Source of the DNA: Tenrec ecaudatus
Taxonomy: Eukaryota; Chordata; Mammalia; Afrosoricida; Tenrecidae
Assembly: GCF_050624435.1 (NCBI RefSeq)
Contig: NC_134540.1
Span: 104,189,739-104,253,738, forward strand
Direction of reading: 5' to 3'
Length of the DNA stretch: 64,000 bases
Positions 32,600 through 42,819 of this stretch are shown one piece after another. Position 1 is the first letter of the stretch; each line of letters begins with the position of its first letter. The notes below the pieces were generated by a model. That model saw nothing but the letters and a program-made list of their open reading frames with translations. It did not search any database and had not been told where the DNA came from. The position numbers and the translations under genes were made by a program.

Positions 32600-34380
32600 A
32601 AGCCAGACTAAGCAGTGCTTCCGATGGTCCCACCAATGCACTGCCTGGTGAGAGCCGCCAAAGCTTGTTGATGCCCCAGAAAAGAAGTGAGTTAAGACTG
32701 TACACAAAGCTTTCTGTCCATACCTGCCCTGTACTGGTTCCACTGAATCCTTAGAGAGGGCAGACAGAGCAACCAGCGCTTTTAGGGAAGGGCTCCTACC
32801 ATTTGGTTTTATGATGTACATTTCAATAGTCCTCATGGAATTTCAATTTCCCAAATGGGTTCTGAATATTTCCCCAAGAAGTGTTAGAAACCTGAGCTAG
32901 AAAGAGTGCAGTTTCAAAGTGGAGTGGCCACAAGCAAATAGAACAAGGTTGATGCCAATGGGAGGCACATGCAGAGGAGAAGCCTGGTGGCTCTCATCCC
33001 TCCCCCCCTCCCCCCCAGGTCTGTAGAAACAGCTGCTTGGCTAGGAGACACTTGCTGGTGGCACTGGGAGCCACAGAGTCAGAAGTTGATTAGCTCTGGT
33101 TTTATCCGTAGATATCATTTCGCTCTGCAGGCCAGTTCAGGGAGGTATTCCCCAAGCCAAAATCAAGTTAATAAGAAGCATCCCCTCCTGAACTAAGTTA
33201 GAAAACCATACAGGTGCGCAACTGGGCCTGGTCTAGCCGGGGCTCCTTACATGAGACATGACAATAACAGGAGGGAATGAGGCGATAGCTAGTGACCTAA
33301 TGATGGTCAAATGACCCCAGCCCCGGGTCTGCTAGCAAATTAATTTTATGGTCCCTGCAATATTAAACCATGTCTAATACGAAAATCCCTCCTAAAAAAA
33401 AAGACACGGAATCCTATCAGACATGAAAGAGTAAGGAAGGAAACTACAATAGGGTCAACAAGATGGGACACAATAGAATTGTTTGTTTTGCTTTTAAACT
33501 AACACATACAGGTCTTCACAAGGAAACAGATAAAAGAGAAAAGATTGCAGATGCTGTTGGGTGGGGGGGGCATGGGGGAGGAGTTGGCCAGCCAGGGGCT
33601 GGGGAGGATCTAGGCCTCTTCACTGGGCTTAGTTAACACAAACACACCTGTCCGCAGGCAAGCCCACCTGGGTGCTCCCCCCAGGAATCTGTCACTCCAG
33701 GGACAGGAGTGGGCACTCGGGAGGAGGTCCGTCCACTCTGCACACGGAGAGCCAACCAGATGCCCTCTGCTTGTTCTTCTGTTAGTTGACTACAGGGATC
33801 TCTTCACGTGTCCTCTCTAAGGCCTCTGGGCCCCTTGGCCAGGACAAGCCCAAGTGCTAACGTGTGGGCAAGGGAGCCAGCCGTCTGTGCGCTGCTCACA
33901 CTGAGGCGTTTGCAGTCGTGATGTCCGAGCCTCGTGCTTCATCTCTCCCATCCGGGGTTCTGGTGGCACTTCAGCCTCTTCCTTCCAACACCCAGGACTT
34001 GTGAGCGTCTCAGCTGCTAACAGTTGCCCAATGCCAACTGTTGCCTTTCTTAGTCCACGGCTGACCAGGTGTAGAGGGCGACCTTTGTCTGTACTTCACT
34101 GTAACCCCCAGGCACTTTACATCCACCCTCAGGGAGGAAGTCTTATCTTCCCAGATAAGGGTCTTTTCTTATTCAAAAGGGGACACCTTTGGGCCTCAGG
34201 GTCTCAAACGCTACATTTTGCATTTCCACTGGGTAGCAGTGAAAGTCAGCCCTCAGTTGGCCCAGAGGATGGAGAAAAGTCAAACGAGTCTTTCCCAGTG
34301 GCAAAAAGGGCAAGCCTCATAAAGGACACGTCTTGAAAACACAGAAAAACTTTCCTTGTTTGTCCCAAGAAGGGAGAGAA
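32600..34380. other. Intronic DNA, no recognised feature
   Basis: No exon, SINE, L1 or RNA gene recognised. A C-rich run lies at 33001-33018 and a G-run at 33562-33570. Confidence 0.35.
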
Positions 34381-34410
34381 AGAAACGAAATAGAACCTGG
34401 ACTGCTCAAG

Positions 34411-34440
34411 CAGCAGCAGCAGCAGCAGCGGCAGCGGCAG
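34411..34440. repeat. CAG/CGG trinucleotide repeat
   Basis: Six CAG units (34411-34428) followed by CGG CAG CGG CAG. On the + strand it would read as polyglutamine within a 160-residue open frame (34333-34815), but nothing else suggests that frame is coding. Confidence 0.9.
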
Positions 34441-34449
34441 CACAGTAAT

Positions 34450-34780
34450 TCGGTCTTTCCCTCTCCTATTGTCTTGGCGGGACACACAACTGCCCCTGCA
34501 GAAAACACGACTCAGAACGCTGGGCAAACCACACTGGACCCCGCTGCGGCGTCTTTCCCCAGTGGGGGAAGCAGCACCAACAAAAGCCACTTCCGGAAAG
34601 CACTGCTGGGAAACAGAGCGGGGAAGCCTGCGGAAGGCGGTCCTGGAGCAGGCGCGGAAGGTGCGCGAGCAGACCGCAGTGGCCCGGGCCGCGCTCGCTC
34701 GCTCGGAGCCCGGCTCCGCACAGCTGCAGCCACGCGAGCAGCCTGCGAGCACGATGCTGTGACAACTCCATCAGCGCAGT
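34450..34780. promoter_or_regulatory. CpG-rich intronic stretch next to the CAG repeat
   Basis: CpG-dense by eye ('gcgcggaaggtgcgcgagca', 'gggccgcgctcgctcgctcg'). It is an island of high GC inside an AT-rich intron and is followed at once by unique AT-rich DNA with homeodomain-type cores. It may be an orphan CpG island or promoter of a non-coding transcript; no transcript evidence. Confidence 0.35.
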
Positions 34781-34814
34781 CTCAAGGTGGCTGTCAATCA
34801 GGATGCATCATTTA

Positions 34815-35290
34815 ATCCAACAGCACTCGGAGGATTTTCTCGGGCAACCCACATGACAGCACGGCTACAGCTCTATTTATGCCGGCGGAGCCCGGTTGTG
34901 TTTACAACGCGGTTGTAATTAGAAACGATGCAACAGGCGGCAATATTGTTGAGATTTCCATTTTGCGGTATTGCCCTGGAAAGTGTGATCTTGCTTCAGA
35001 GTCCTGCCAAATGACAAAAGGCTATTTTCTTCCATCTCCCAGCTCAGGCAGCACTTCATTTGCAGCTATCTATAATTAGATTAATGGTGTAGTGTGGTAC
35101 AAAGCAGGCCCACTTCACATCGGATAGCATATGAATGAGGACAAACACTTATTTCAAAATCCCAGGCAGAGAAAGCAGTGACTGGGGTATTTAGCATACC
35201 CTTTATGGTGGAATGAGATGTTAATTGTGTACCATTACCTCTAAACTGCTTGCTTGTTGTATAAATCACTGTGCTAATTGATGCAGAGAT
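34815..35290. promoter_or_regulatory. Candidate conserved enhancer-like element
   Basis: Repeat-free sequence with closely spaced homeodomain-type cores ('gttgtaattagaaacgatgc', 'ctataattagattaatggtg', 'gtgctaattgatgcagagat'). This composition is typical of developmental conserved non-coding elements. PCCA lies beside the ZIC2/ZIC5 developmental genes, so a distal enhancer is plausible. Inference only. Confidence 0.3.
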
Positions 35291-35804
35291 AGAAATGTAG
35301 CCACAGGCGAGACAGCAAAGGAATGATGGCTGACGATGGGGATAAAGGATTATCGGGGGAAACCATATGGAGGCGAAGCTCCTTTGAAACCTTCGCTTTC
35401 TGCCAGGAGCCGTCTTGCTTGAAGTTCAGAGAAACTCTGGCCGAGGCTCAGGAAAATGGCTTTTCAGTCCTCTTGCAAAAGCCCAGATTTCTTTCCAAAG
35501 TTCCCTGCTGCCGGGAACCCGAGCATCCTACATATTACTCGAGGGACACACTCAGGCAGGCATGGACTCGGGCTTTCAACCGGTCAGAACTCCCTGTGGT
35601 CCGACTCCTGGGTTAACAAGTAACACTTGTAAACCACCTGAAGCAGATGCTTCTGACCAACCAAGCAGGGCAGAAAGAAGTTCCTTGCCAAGACTTGAAG
35701 TTGGTCCTTTAGACAAACGGGGTGGGGGTGGGGGGTGGGGGGAGGGCACTGTGGTCAAGAGCCATTATAAACTCTATTGAGGTCAGGAGCCTTTATTAAA
35801 AAAC

Positions 35805-35844
35805 ATTAAGCATTTAATAAGAATATTAAGCATTTATTAAGAAT
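35805..35844. repeat. Tandem duplication of a 20-bp unit
   Basis: 'attaagcatttaataagaat' (35805-35824) is followed directly by the same unit with one change (35825-35844). Confidence 0.9.
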
Positions 35845-35849
35845 AAAGA

Positions 35850-36769
35850 CAACAGAACAGAATAAGTTTCGATGGGAAAGAACCAGTTCCATCTGCAAGC
35901 GAAACAATGTTAGCAGAGTGTCACCCAAATACGAACATCTATTTCAGCCCGTGATTCCACACTGATTAGACGGTCCTAGGCCAGAGAGACTTTCCTCTCA
36001 CACAGAAGTACATCAACACACAGAGCAATCTACAGGCTTCGCTCTTGAACCGCAAGGCCGGGCTCTCCTTCCGATGGTGCTAGGCACCACTCAACAGACC
36101 TCAATAGATGAAGCACAAAGACGTCCTCAGGAGCCCAGGCACAGCGACCCGACCCACGCTCAAGGACCAGCACCCTGCGCTCTGCAGGAACGCCGAGCGA
36201 TCCAGGATAACCGTGATCTTCGGAAGGACACGCACCCGTGCATGTGATCTTTTTTTTTTTTTCATAGCATGGCAACAGTAAGGTATGAATTACTGCCGTA
36301 CGCTTTCTCACAAATTCAGAGAGAACAAATGCAGTGGGTCAGTTAGTTGTTCAAATTCTCCACTGGAGGGTTACAGTTAACATATCCATCCATCCACCGT
36401 AAGTGCCCATTGAGAACTGTGGGCATGGCTTAGCCCCCAGGAGATATGAAAATGGCATTAACTTGCACAACAGAGACTTGGGTGCGACCAAGGACCTAGA
36501 AGGACGTGTGCAAGTTATCACTGTTGAAACCTGGGGAGAAAGGCCAGGGATGCTTTGGTGGGAGCAACGGTTTGAACCTTTCCCCATACAGACGAGCCTT
36601 TCGGTGTATCTTACCGCTGAACGGCGGACGCCACCAGAATTGCGAACTCAAATTCAACACCTTAAAGTTTTGGCTATTATGCTAAATAATACTTTGGAAA
36701 TATGGAGAGCCATCAAGAGCCCTTGAAAGGGAAAGAAATGGCAGCAAACGACATCACGTGAGCTACCTC
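35850..36769. other. Intronic DNA, no recognised feature
   Basis: No exon or repeat recognised. A T-run lies at 36249-36262. Confidence 0.35.
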
Positions 36770-36827
36770 GCACGCACACCTCCCAAGCACGCACACCTCC
36801 CAAGCACGCACACCTCCCAAGCACGCA
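36770..36827. repeat. Minisatellite, 17-bp unit, three and a half copies
   Basis: The unit 'gcacgcacacctcccaa' occurs three times without change (36770-36786, 36787-36803, 36804-36820), then a partial copy. There are no spacers, so it is not an array of the CRISPR type. Confidence 0.95.
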
Positions 36828-36829
36828 GC

Positions 36830-37649
36830 TCGTTGACATCAATGGAAACGCGCGGCAGAAAGGGGCTGCGAAGCCGAGTAACGGCTCTGCTCCCAATCAT
36901 TAATCACTTGTTTAGACCGTTTTAACTAGAGCGTTACAGCCCGCAGCAAAATGCCAACACTGCCATCACGTGCGTGTCAGCGGTGCTGGTGCTAACAGGA
37001 GAAAATATATGGTTTCTGATATTGTGTCCCAGTTCCTCAGCATTAGCTCCCTTTAATTGAAAACGGCAGTTAAACACAAAGTAAATCATTCCGTTAGCTG
37101 AGCTGTTTAATAACATATAATTGATCATGTCAATATGTTGCAGGGCATAATGCGTCACTTTCAGCACCCGGCTTCCATGTATGAATCAATCTCGACTCGA
37201 GGTTTGCCTCTCTGTGCTGACTTGTGCTGCACCCAGTGCCCCTGAGTGGAGGACGGGGTCTTACCGGGGGCAGTTTCTAAAACAGAAGCACACAAAACAG
37301 AGGGAAGGAAAACAACCGAAGAGCAAAAGCGACATGCAGCCCAGTTCAATGACATGCTTTCCAAAATCCTGACTTAAAGAAGTAAGCTTCCCTTAGAGCA
37401 AACCACAAATACCTTAAGGGAAATGAGAAACAGAAAACAAACTTGCAAGGGATGAGTAAGGGAGTAAGTGTGCATGCATTTTCAGCTCGTTCCAAACGTA
37501 CGATTTCCTCTGGAGAAGAAGATATGGATTTACCTGTCAATAATAGAAAAGTGTACCCACGCTAATTTGTTCTCTTTCCATCAGAAACATAAGGATCCTC
37601 CTAGTTCTATTTCCTAAGAAAGCAACTTTTGGGAGAACATCTAGATCAA
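36830..37649. promoter_or_regulatory. Unique intronic DNA with a candidate conserved element (about 37000-37150)
   Basis: The stretch with 'ctccctttaattgaaaacgg', 'aagtaaatcattccgttagc' and 'ataacatataattgatcatg' has dense homeodomain/POU-like cores and no repeat. The rest shows nothing recognisable. Confidence 0.25.
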
Positions 37650-38250
37650 CAGGCTAAATATCATTCTACATCCTAGTCTGGTGAGCAGTCTCTAGGGTCT
37701 GACAGGCTTGTAAGGAACCATCTGAGACATAAGTATTGGTCACTTCCTGCCTGGAGCATAGGAAAATGAAGAAAAAGAAAAACTCAAGAAATAATTGGTC
37801 CAAAATACTCATGGCCCACATGAACTGGACACTTCTAACCTGAGACCAGAAGAACTAGATGGTGCCCGCTACTGTTGCCCTCCTCTACCCCACAACGCCC
37901 ACCCCCCAAAAAAAACAATAAAAAAGAACTATTGTGAAACTATTTCCTGAAAAAAGCCTTCCAACTGGAAACTGAAGACAATCCCAAAGGCCACCTTCCT
38001 GCCAAATCGTAGATGGGACTATAAATCAAAACAGTACTTGTGAAGAATGTTCTTCTCAAAAGAACAACATTTGCCCAAAACCAAAAATGAGAATACAGGG
38101 GGGATGGGCAGAGAAACCAGACAAATGGGAACAGGAAACCCAGGGAAAGAGTAAGAAGGGTGCTGACCAAGGTCACTGAACTATCTATGTATGAGCAAAA
38201 TTGCTACATAAACTCTCACGTAAGGCAAAATAAAATATATTTAAAATACA
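37650..38250 (+). mobile_element. Older afrotherian L1 3' UTR
   Basis: Same family as 23030-25345: 'gtctgacaggcttgtaagga', 'gagaccagaagaactagatg', 'gtgcccgctactgttgccct', 'gaaactatttcctgaaaaaa', 'aaaatgagaatacagggggg' and 'gtgctgaccaaggtcactga', then an AATAAA-like tail ('ggcaaaataaaatatat'). Confidence 0.6.
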
Positions 38251-38319
38251 TATTTTAATTAACTTTTTTTCTTTTTTTTTTTAACTTTTCCTTTATTTAC
38301 AAGAAGGTCCAAAGCAAAT

Positions 38320-38870
38320 GGAAAATGAAGCGTTCAGCCTAGTACTCAATAAGATCACCCATGGCCAGAGCAATCAAGAAATCAAATGATGGGCCGAATC
38401 GGGCAACTCTGTGAGCAAAGACCTCTGCGCAGGGTCACAGAGCAAAGACGTCATTGGGATGACTGCACATGGGCTTGATTCAAGCCTCACGCAGGCATGA
38501 GAAAGCTGGACAACAAAAATGAATGCATTTGAGTTATGATATGAGCAACAATTATTGAATACAGTGTAGACCCAAAGAACAAGCAAATCAGTCACAGAAG
38601 GAATAAAACCAGAGTGCTTCTTAGAAATGAGGATGGTGAGACTTCATCTTGCTTATTTCGCTCCCATCGGTGAGACCAGGATCTAGAAAAAGACATCGTC
38701 GTCGTGTCTGGTCGAGGGTCAGCAAAAAGGCAGAACAATTTCAATGAGATGACGGACACAATGGCCACAGCAATGGGCCCAAATATACCAATGACCACGA
38801 GTATGGCTTGGGACCGGGCAATGTTTTATATGTCACGCCACAAGGCAGAGCCAACAGCAACCCATGTCCC
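38320..38870 (+). mobile_element. AfroRTE-type LINE fragment
   Basis: Decayed RTE 3' coding end and tail in + orientation: 'gcatgagaaagctggacaac', 'gaataaaaccagagtgcttc', 'gaggatggtgagacttcatc', 'acacaatggccacagcaatg' and 'gggaccgggcaatgttttat'. The same blocks occur at 40465-41066. No open frame survives. Confidence 0.65.
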
Positions 38871-39690
38871 CTTCAAGCTGGGCTCCATCGCTGCTGCTTT
38901 TCTTCTGGTAAGATAGACCCAGAATGCTGGGAAAGATCAAAGCTACTGTACAGAGAGCGGGTCCAATTTTCCTCCTCTTCCAAATATTGCACACGGCTAG
39001 CACTGTCGGTGGGAAGGAGAGTAGAGAGGAAGACGTCTTAAACGTGTTTCCAAAATAGCAAGTTGGCCACAATGGAGGTACCTTCTCGGGATGCCCGAGC
39101 TACGGCAAAGCTGCATGCAGGTGCTCCGATGGTAAAGGGTAGGGGATGGGGGAAGGGGTGGGGTCTGGCCTCTGCTTGGCCCAGGTGCCCGCAAGCTGTC
39201 TAACAAGTAGGTACATATGTCACAAAGGTAATTTGCTGGAATAAGTGGCACATTCGCTAGCCACAGAACCAAGTCCACTTACAATGAGTTGAATAGAACT
39301 CACAAAATAGAACATGTGCATTCTGTTTGACTATAATGAGTAACTTTTTTCTTCCTTTTACACGCGAAAAAAAATATTACAGATCTTTGAAAGCCGTGTA
39401 CTCAATTACGTAACAATACCAACATCTGTTAACAGTACAGGCTGTTTCTATTCCACATCCTGAATTGTTTTATGTAATTACAAGTTTATAAGGTATTTGG
39501 TAGGAAGGTACCTTTTTAAAGCACTCTATAATTTGGGGTACAATGAAGTGTTCTCTTGAAAAATCTATAATTAGGGCAGCATCAGCTTACAGAAAAGTAC
39601 AGGAAATGTTATAAAAACACAGTTATGTAAACAAGTGCACAGGTAGGGAAGTGTACCTTTTTGCTGTGGTCCCACCTCCCTGTTATCCCT
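38871..39690. other. Intronic DNA, no recognised feature
   Basis: No exon or identified repeat. Minus-strand open frames here have hydrophobic stretches but no recognisable family. Confidence 0.35.
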
Positions 39691-39693
39691 CCG

Positions 39694-39713
39694 CCTCCTC
39701 CTCCTCCTCCTCC
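39694..39713. repeat. (CTC)n microsatellite
   Basis: About six to seven 'ctc' units within a C/T-rich stretch. Confidence 0.9.
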
Positions 39714-40464
39714 ATTCTGACTGTTCTTTGCTCTTCTCCTGGGGAGCACTGCTGCCTTGGGGTGCAGACAACAGGGGGAGGGGAAAGGTGGAGGGCTGGC
39801 TTCATCCGGTCAGTTGCTCGCTCTCGACTAGGAGTGTGAGAGAGAGGGCTGGCAAGTGTGTCCCTGCTAGTGACGAGTCAACAGTACTTGTGCTTTCACA
39901 CAAACTTTGTTTTTTTAAGGAAAAGAAAGTTTTACTGTTATTAATTCACTGAAGAAACTCAGAATCGAAGGGGCCAAAATGCTGGCTTATACTGGACAAC
40001 TATTTAGAAACTAAAATCACCGTGGTCTAATATCAAAATGAGAAATGATTGTGAGACTATCAAGTAAAAACAACAACCCAGAAAGCAAGCCCAATCACCC
40101 TTCCCATGCATTGGTGTAAAGTAATGGAAATGGGATTGCTTAGTCATGTTTATAACTCTGATACATCTCAGAAGCTGTCTCTGGACTGTTACCTTTGCAT
40201 TAAAACTGGAAACAAGTTGGCCAAAGGCCCCTGGGCTACTAGATGGAGTCTTGGCATTTTTGTGTATTAAACACTGAAGATAGATGGGCCTGGTAACATC
40301 ATCCGGTCAGTTGGCACTAAAGGGATATGGCCCTCATATTGGAAGCAGGAGGGCAAAATTAAAACTATGTACCGGGACTTGATAGTCTAACTTCTGACTA
40401 AGTGACTTAACTTCTTCGAAGAAACATCTTCATTTCTAAAATCAGGAGTATATATGGGTTCTGC
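39714..40464. other. Intronic DNA, no recognised feature
   Basis: AT-rich sequence without recognised exon or repeat. Confidence 0.35.
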
Positions 40465-41066
40465 ACAAAGTCTCGTTAAAGTGTTGAAAAGCAAGAAGGT
40501 TACTTTGAGAACTACCGTGCACCTGACCCAAGCCATGGGTATTTTTCAGCCACCTCATATGCATGTGAAAATTGGACACTGAGGGGGCGGGGGGGGGGAA
40601 TGAGGAGCTGATACCAGGGGCTCAAGTAGAAAGAAAATGTTTTGAGAATGATAATGGCAACAAGTGTACAAATGTGTGGATTGTGATAAGAGTTGTATGA
40701 ACCCCCAATAAAATTATTTTTAAAAAGGAAAGGAAATTGGACACTGAATAAAGACCAAAGAAGTGATGCGCTGGGATTTATGGTGCTGAGGAAGACTACT
40801 GAAAGCACGGTGGACTGCCAGAAGAACAAACATCTGTCCGGGAAGACGTCCAGCCAAAATGTCCCTTAGAGGCAAGGATGGCGAGACTTTGTCTCATGGA
40901 CTTTGGACATGCTGTCAGGAGAGACCCATGCCCGGAGAAGGGCAGCAGGCTTGGTAAAGCAGAGGGCAGTGAAAACAGGAAGCCCCTCCCCAAGATGCAC
41001 GGACACAGCGGCTGCAACATGGGCTCCAACATGAGAGCAAGTGTCAGGGTGGCGGGGGCGCTATGA
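40465..41066 (+). mobile_element. AfroRTE-type LINE fragment with nested L1
   Basis: RTE blocks in order: 'cgttaaagtgttgaaaagca', 'acctgacccaagccatgggt', 'catatgcatgtgaaaattgg', [L1 at 40583-40733], 'gtggactgccagaagaacaa', 'gaggcaaggatggcgagact', 'tggacatgctgtcaggagag', 'agcggctgcaacatgggctc' and 'gggggcgctatgagcagg'. The sequence resumes cleanly after the L1. Confidence 0.8.
40583..40733 (+). mobile_element. 5'-truncated L1 inside RTE, with 14-bp target duplication
   Basis: G-rich start, 'gaggagctgataccaggggc', 'gaaagaaaatgttttgagaa', 'gataagagttgtatgaaccc' and 'ccaataaaattatttttaaa' are the tenrec L1 3' end. 'aaattggacactga' stands on both sides (40569-40582 and 40734-40747). Confidence 0.93.
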
Positions 41067-41439
41067 GCAGGAACCTAACAGCAATAACATGCCTTTAATG
41101 ACTGCTTGGGAGCTTAGGTTGACAAACAAAAACCTGCAAAGTACTTTCCGACTCCTTTCAAACGACTCTTTGATGGTTAATTTATGTGTCAGTTGTAGAT
41201 TTTCGTTTTTAAGAAAACAGAGTAGGCGGATGAAAAAATGCATGTTGTATGGCATTTCAGATGAGCAATTTCTGACTGTTCTAGTTCTGTGGTTGCACAT
41301 TTGGGAATACATAGATTAATCCTTCAGACATTTCTGGTTCTATGTTCAAGGCAATGAAGTTCATTTCCACTCTGAGGGAGCTGCTATGTTGAGCAGTGCA
41401 GGACTCTGGTTGCCCTGTCCTCCGGGGATGGACGGAGAG

Positions 41440-41642
41440 GAGGCGCGCAAACAAAGGCCATGCCCACTGCTGCCACGGCGGCAGCCCTACAGGGCAGCAT
41501 GCATTCACTCGGTGGTTTTCCCAGACGATCACTCCTTGGGGAGTATAAAGTCTCATCTTTCTCCAGTGGAAGAGCTGGTGGTTTTGAATTGCTGGCCTTG
41601 CCGTTAGCAGCCCAACATGTAACCGTGATGTCACAGGGGCTC
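41440..41642 (-). mobile_element. AfroSINE copy (inverted)
   Basis: 'cccactgctgccacgg', 'gagctggtggttttgaattg', 'ctggccttgccgttagcagc', 'ccaacatgtaaccgtgatgt' and 'cacaggggctcct' are reverse-strand AfroSINE landmarks; the left part is decayed. Confidence 0.75.
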
Positions 41643-41739
41643 CTACTTGAGCAATATACGAACCCAAAATTAAAAGGGGAAAACAATGGCTCCTGACCTC
41701 ACATACCATAATATCGTCACAGGGACGCTATTCATTAAT

Positions 41740-41811
41740 GGCACAATATAATATACATATGCATTATACACGTTCATATGTATATATACATACATGTACA
41801 CATATACATAC
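41740..41811. repeat. AT/ATAC-rich low-complexity tract
   Basis: Alternating 'tatatacatacatgtacaca'-type sequence between two oppositely oriented AfroSINEs. Confidence 0.8.
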
Positions 41812-41984
41812 AGGACCATGTGATCCACAAGGTCATCAGTTCGAAGCCACCCAGTTGTTCCTCAAGAGAAACACATAGCTTTCTACTCCCATAAAGAGTT
41901 ACAGTCTCGGAATGTCACAGGGTTCTTCTACCCCATCCTATAGGGTTGCTATAAGTCAACATTGATTTGATGGCAGCTGGATGA
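41812..41984 (+). mobile_element. AfroSINE copy
   Basis: 'gatccacaaggtcatcagtt', 'cgaagccacccagttgttcc', 'ctttctactcccataaagag', 'ttacagtctcggaatgtcac' and 'cctatagggttgctataagt' match AfroSINE. It lacks the first part of the tRNA head. Confidence 0.85.
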
Positions 41985-42234
41985 CTGGTATTAAGAATGA
42001 GGTCAATATGAAGTAGGTTTTTTTATCTGAGGCTTGCTCTTATCAAAAACAAATCCACAACTTCTCAAGTAAGGAGGCTGTCACGAATCCTGCTTTACTC
42101 CTGCTATTCAGGAGGCAGATTACTGAGTTTGAACTCCTATCTCCACCACTGAGAAGCCTGGGAAAGTTACTTCTACTCTCTGTGCCTCAGATTATTTATA
42201 AACTGTACATTATAATTCTGCCTACCTCAAAGGG

Positions 42235-42745
42235 TTGTGTGTTAGTCTGGGTACTTTAAAGAAACAAATCCACAGAAATGCATGAATAAGAGAGAGTTGT
42301 ATATAAAGGTTAAGTGCACATCAAGAAAACATCCCAACCCAGTGCTGCCCAAGCCCACAAGTCCAACATTAACCCTTATGTCCAACACCAATCCACAACG
42401 TCCTCCTCTATCTCACAAAACACACACAATGATGCAGACTGCAGGAGGAAAGTCGAGTTAGTGAATGTGTAAGCATCTCAGCGCTGGCAGGGGTCTCCAC
42501 ACGGCTGCTCCAGCACCCAGAGCTGCATTAGGGTAGGTCCAGGCGGCTTCTCCTCTGGGATGTCTTGCAGGAAGTGAGCCTTGCCAGCTGAAGCAGGGAA
42601 CTGGCTACGCCAGCTTCACCCTGGTCCGACCATAACAAAGCAAGAGACCTGAGAACTAGAAAGGTAAGGTTCACGGAGCCATTTATCCCTCTGCCCTTCA
42701 ATTAACCCCACATGTGTTTATCACCCTCAAAGATAGCCCAATTAA
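42235..42745. repeat. Probable dispersed repeat, family not identified
   Basis: A roughly 500-base block starting 'gtgtgttagtctgggtactt' and ending before an A-run at 42741-42750. It lies directly against an L1 on the right. I believe similar sequence is dispersed in tenrec, but cannot name a family; orientation and class (LTR, SINE or other) are unresolved. Confidence 0.35.
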
Positions 42746-42819
42746 AAAAAAACAGAAAGCATATCCACTGCGGATGGTCCTGTAGATACATGTGTGCTGT
42801 CATTATGGACATTGATACT

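Noticed and set aside
34333-34815. 160-residue open frame with a polyglutamine stretch
   Set aside because: It reads across a trinucleotide repeat and a CpG-rich stretch. There are no domain, splice or conservation signals, and an overlapping frame of similar length exists on the other strand.
36770-36827. Short direct repeats that could suggest a CRISPR array
   Set aside because: Units are directly adjacent with no spacers, and the window is clearly mammalian.
38592-39278. Minus-strand frames with hydrophobic segments suggesting a membrane-protein pseudogene
   Set aside because: Much of the segment (to about 38870) is AfroRTE text on the + strand, and no consistent frame matches a known membrane protein family.
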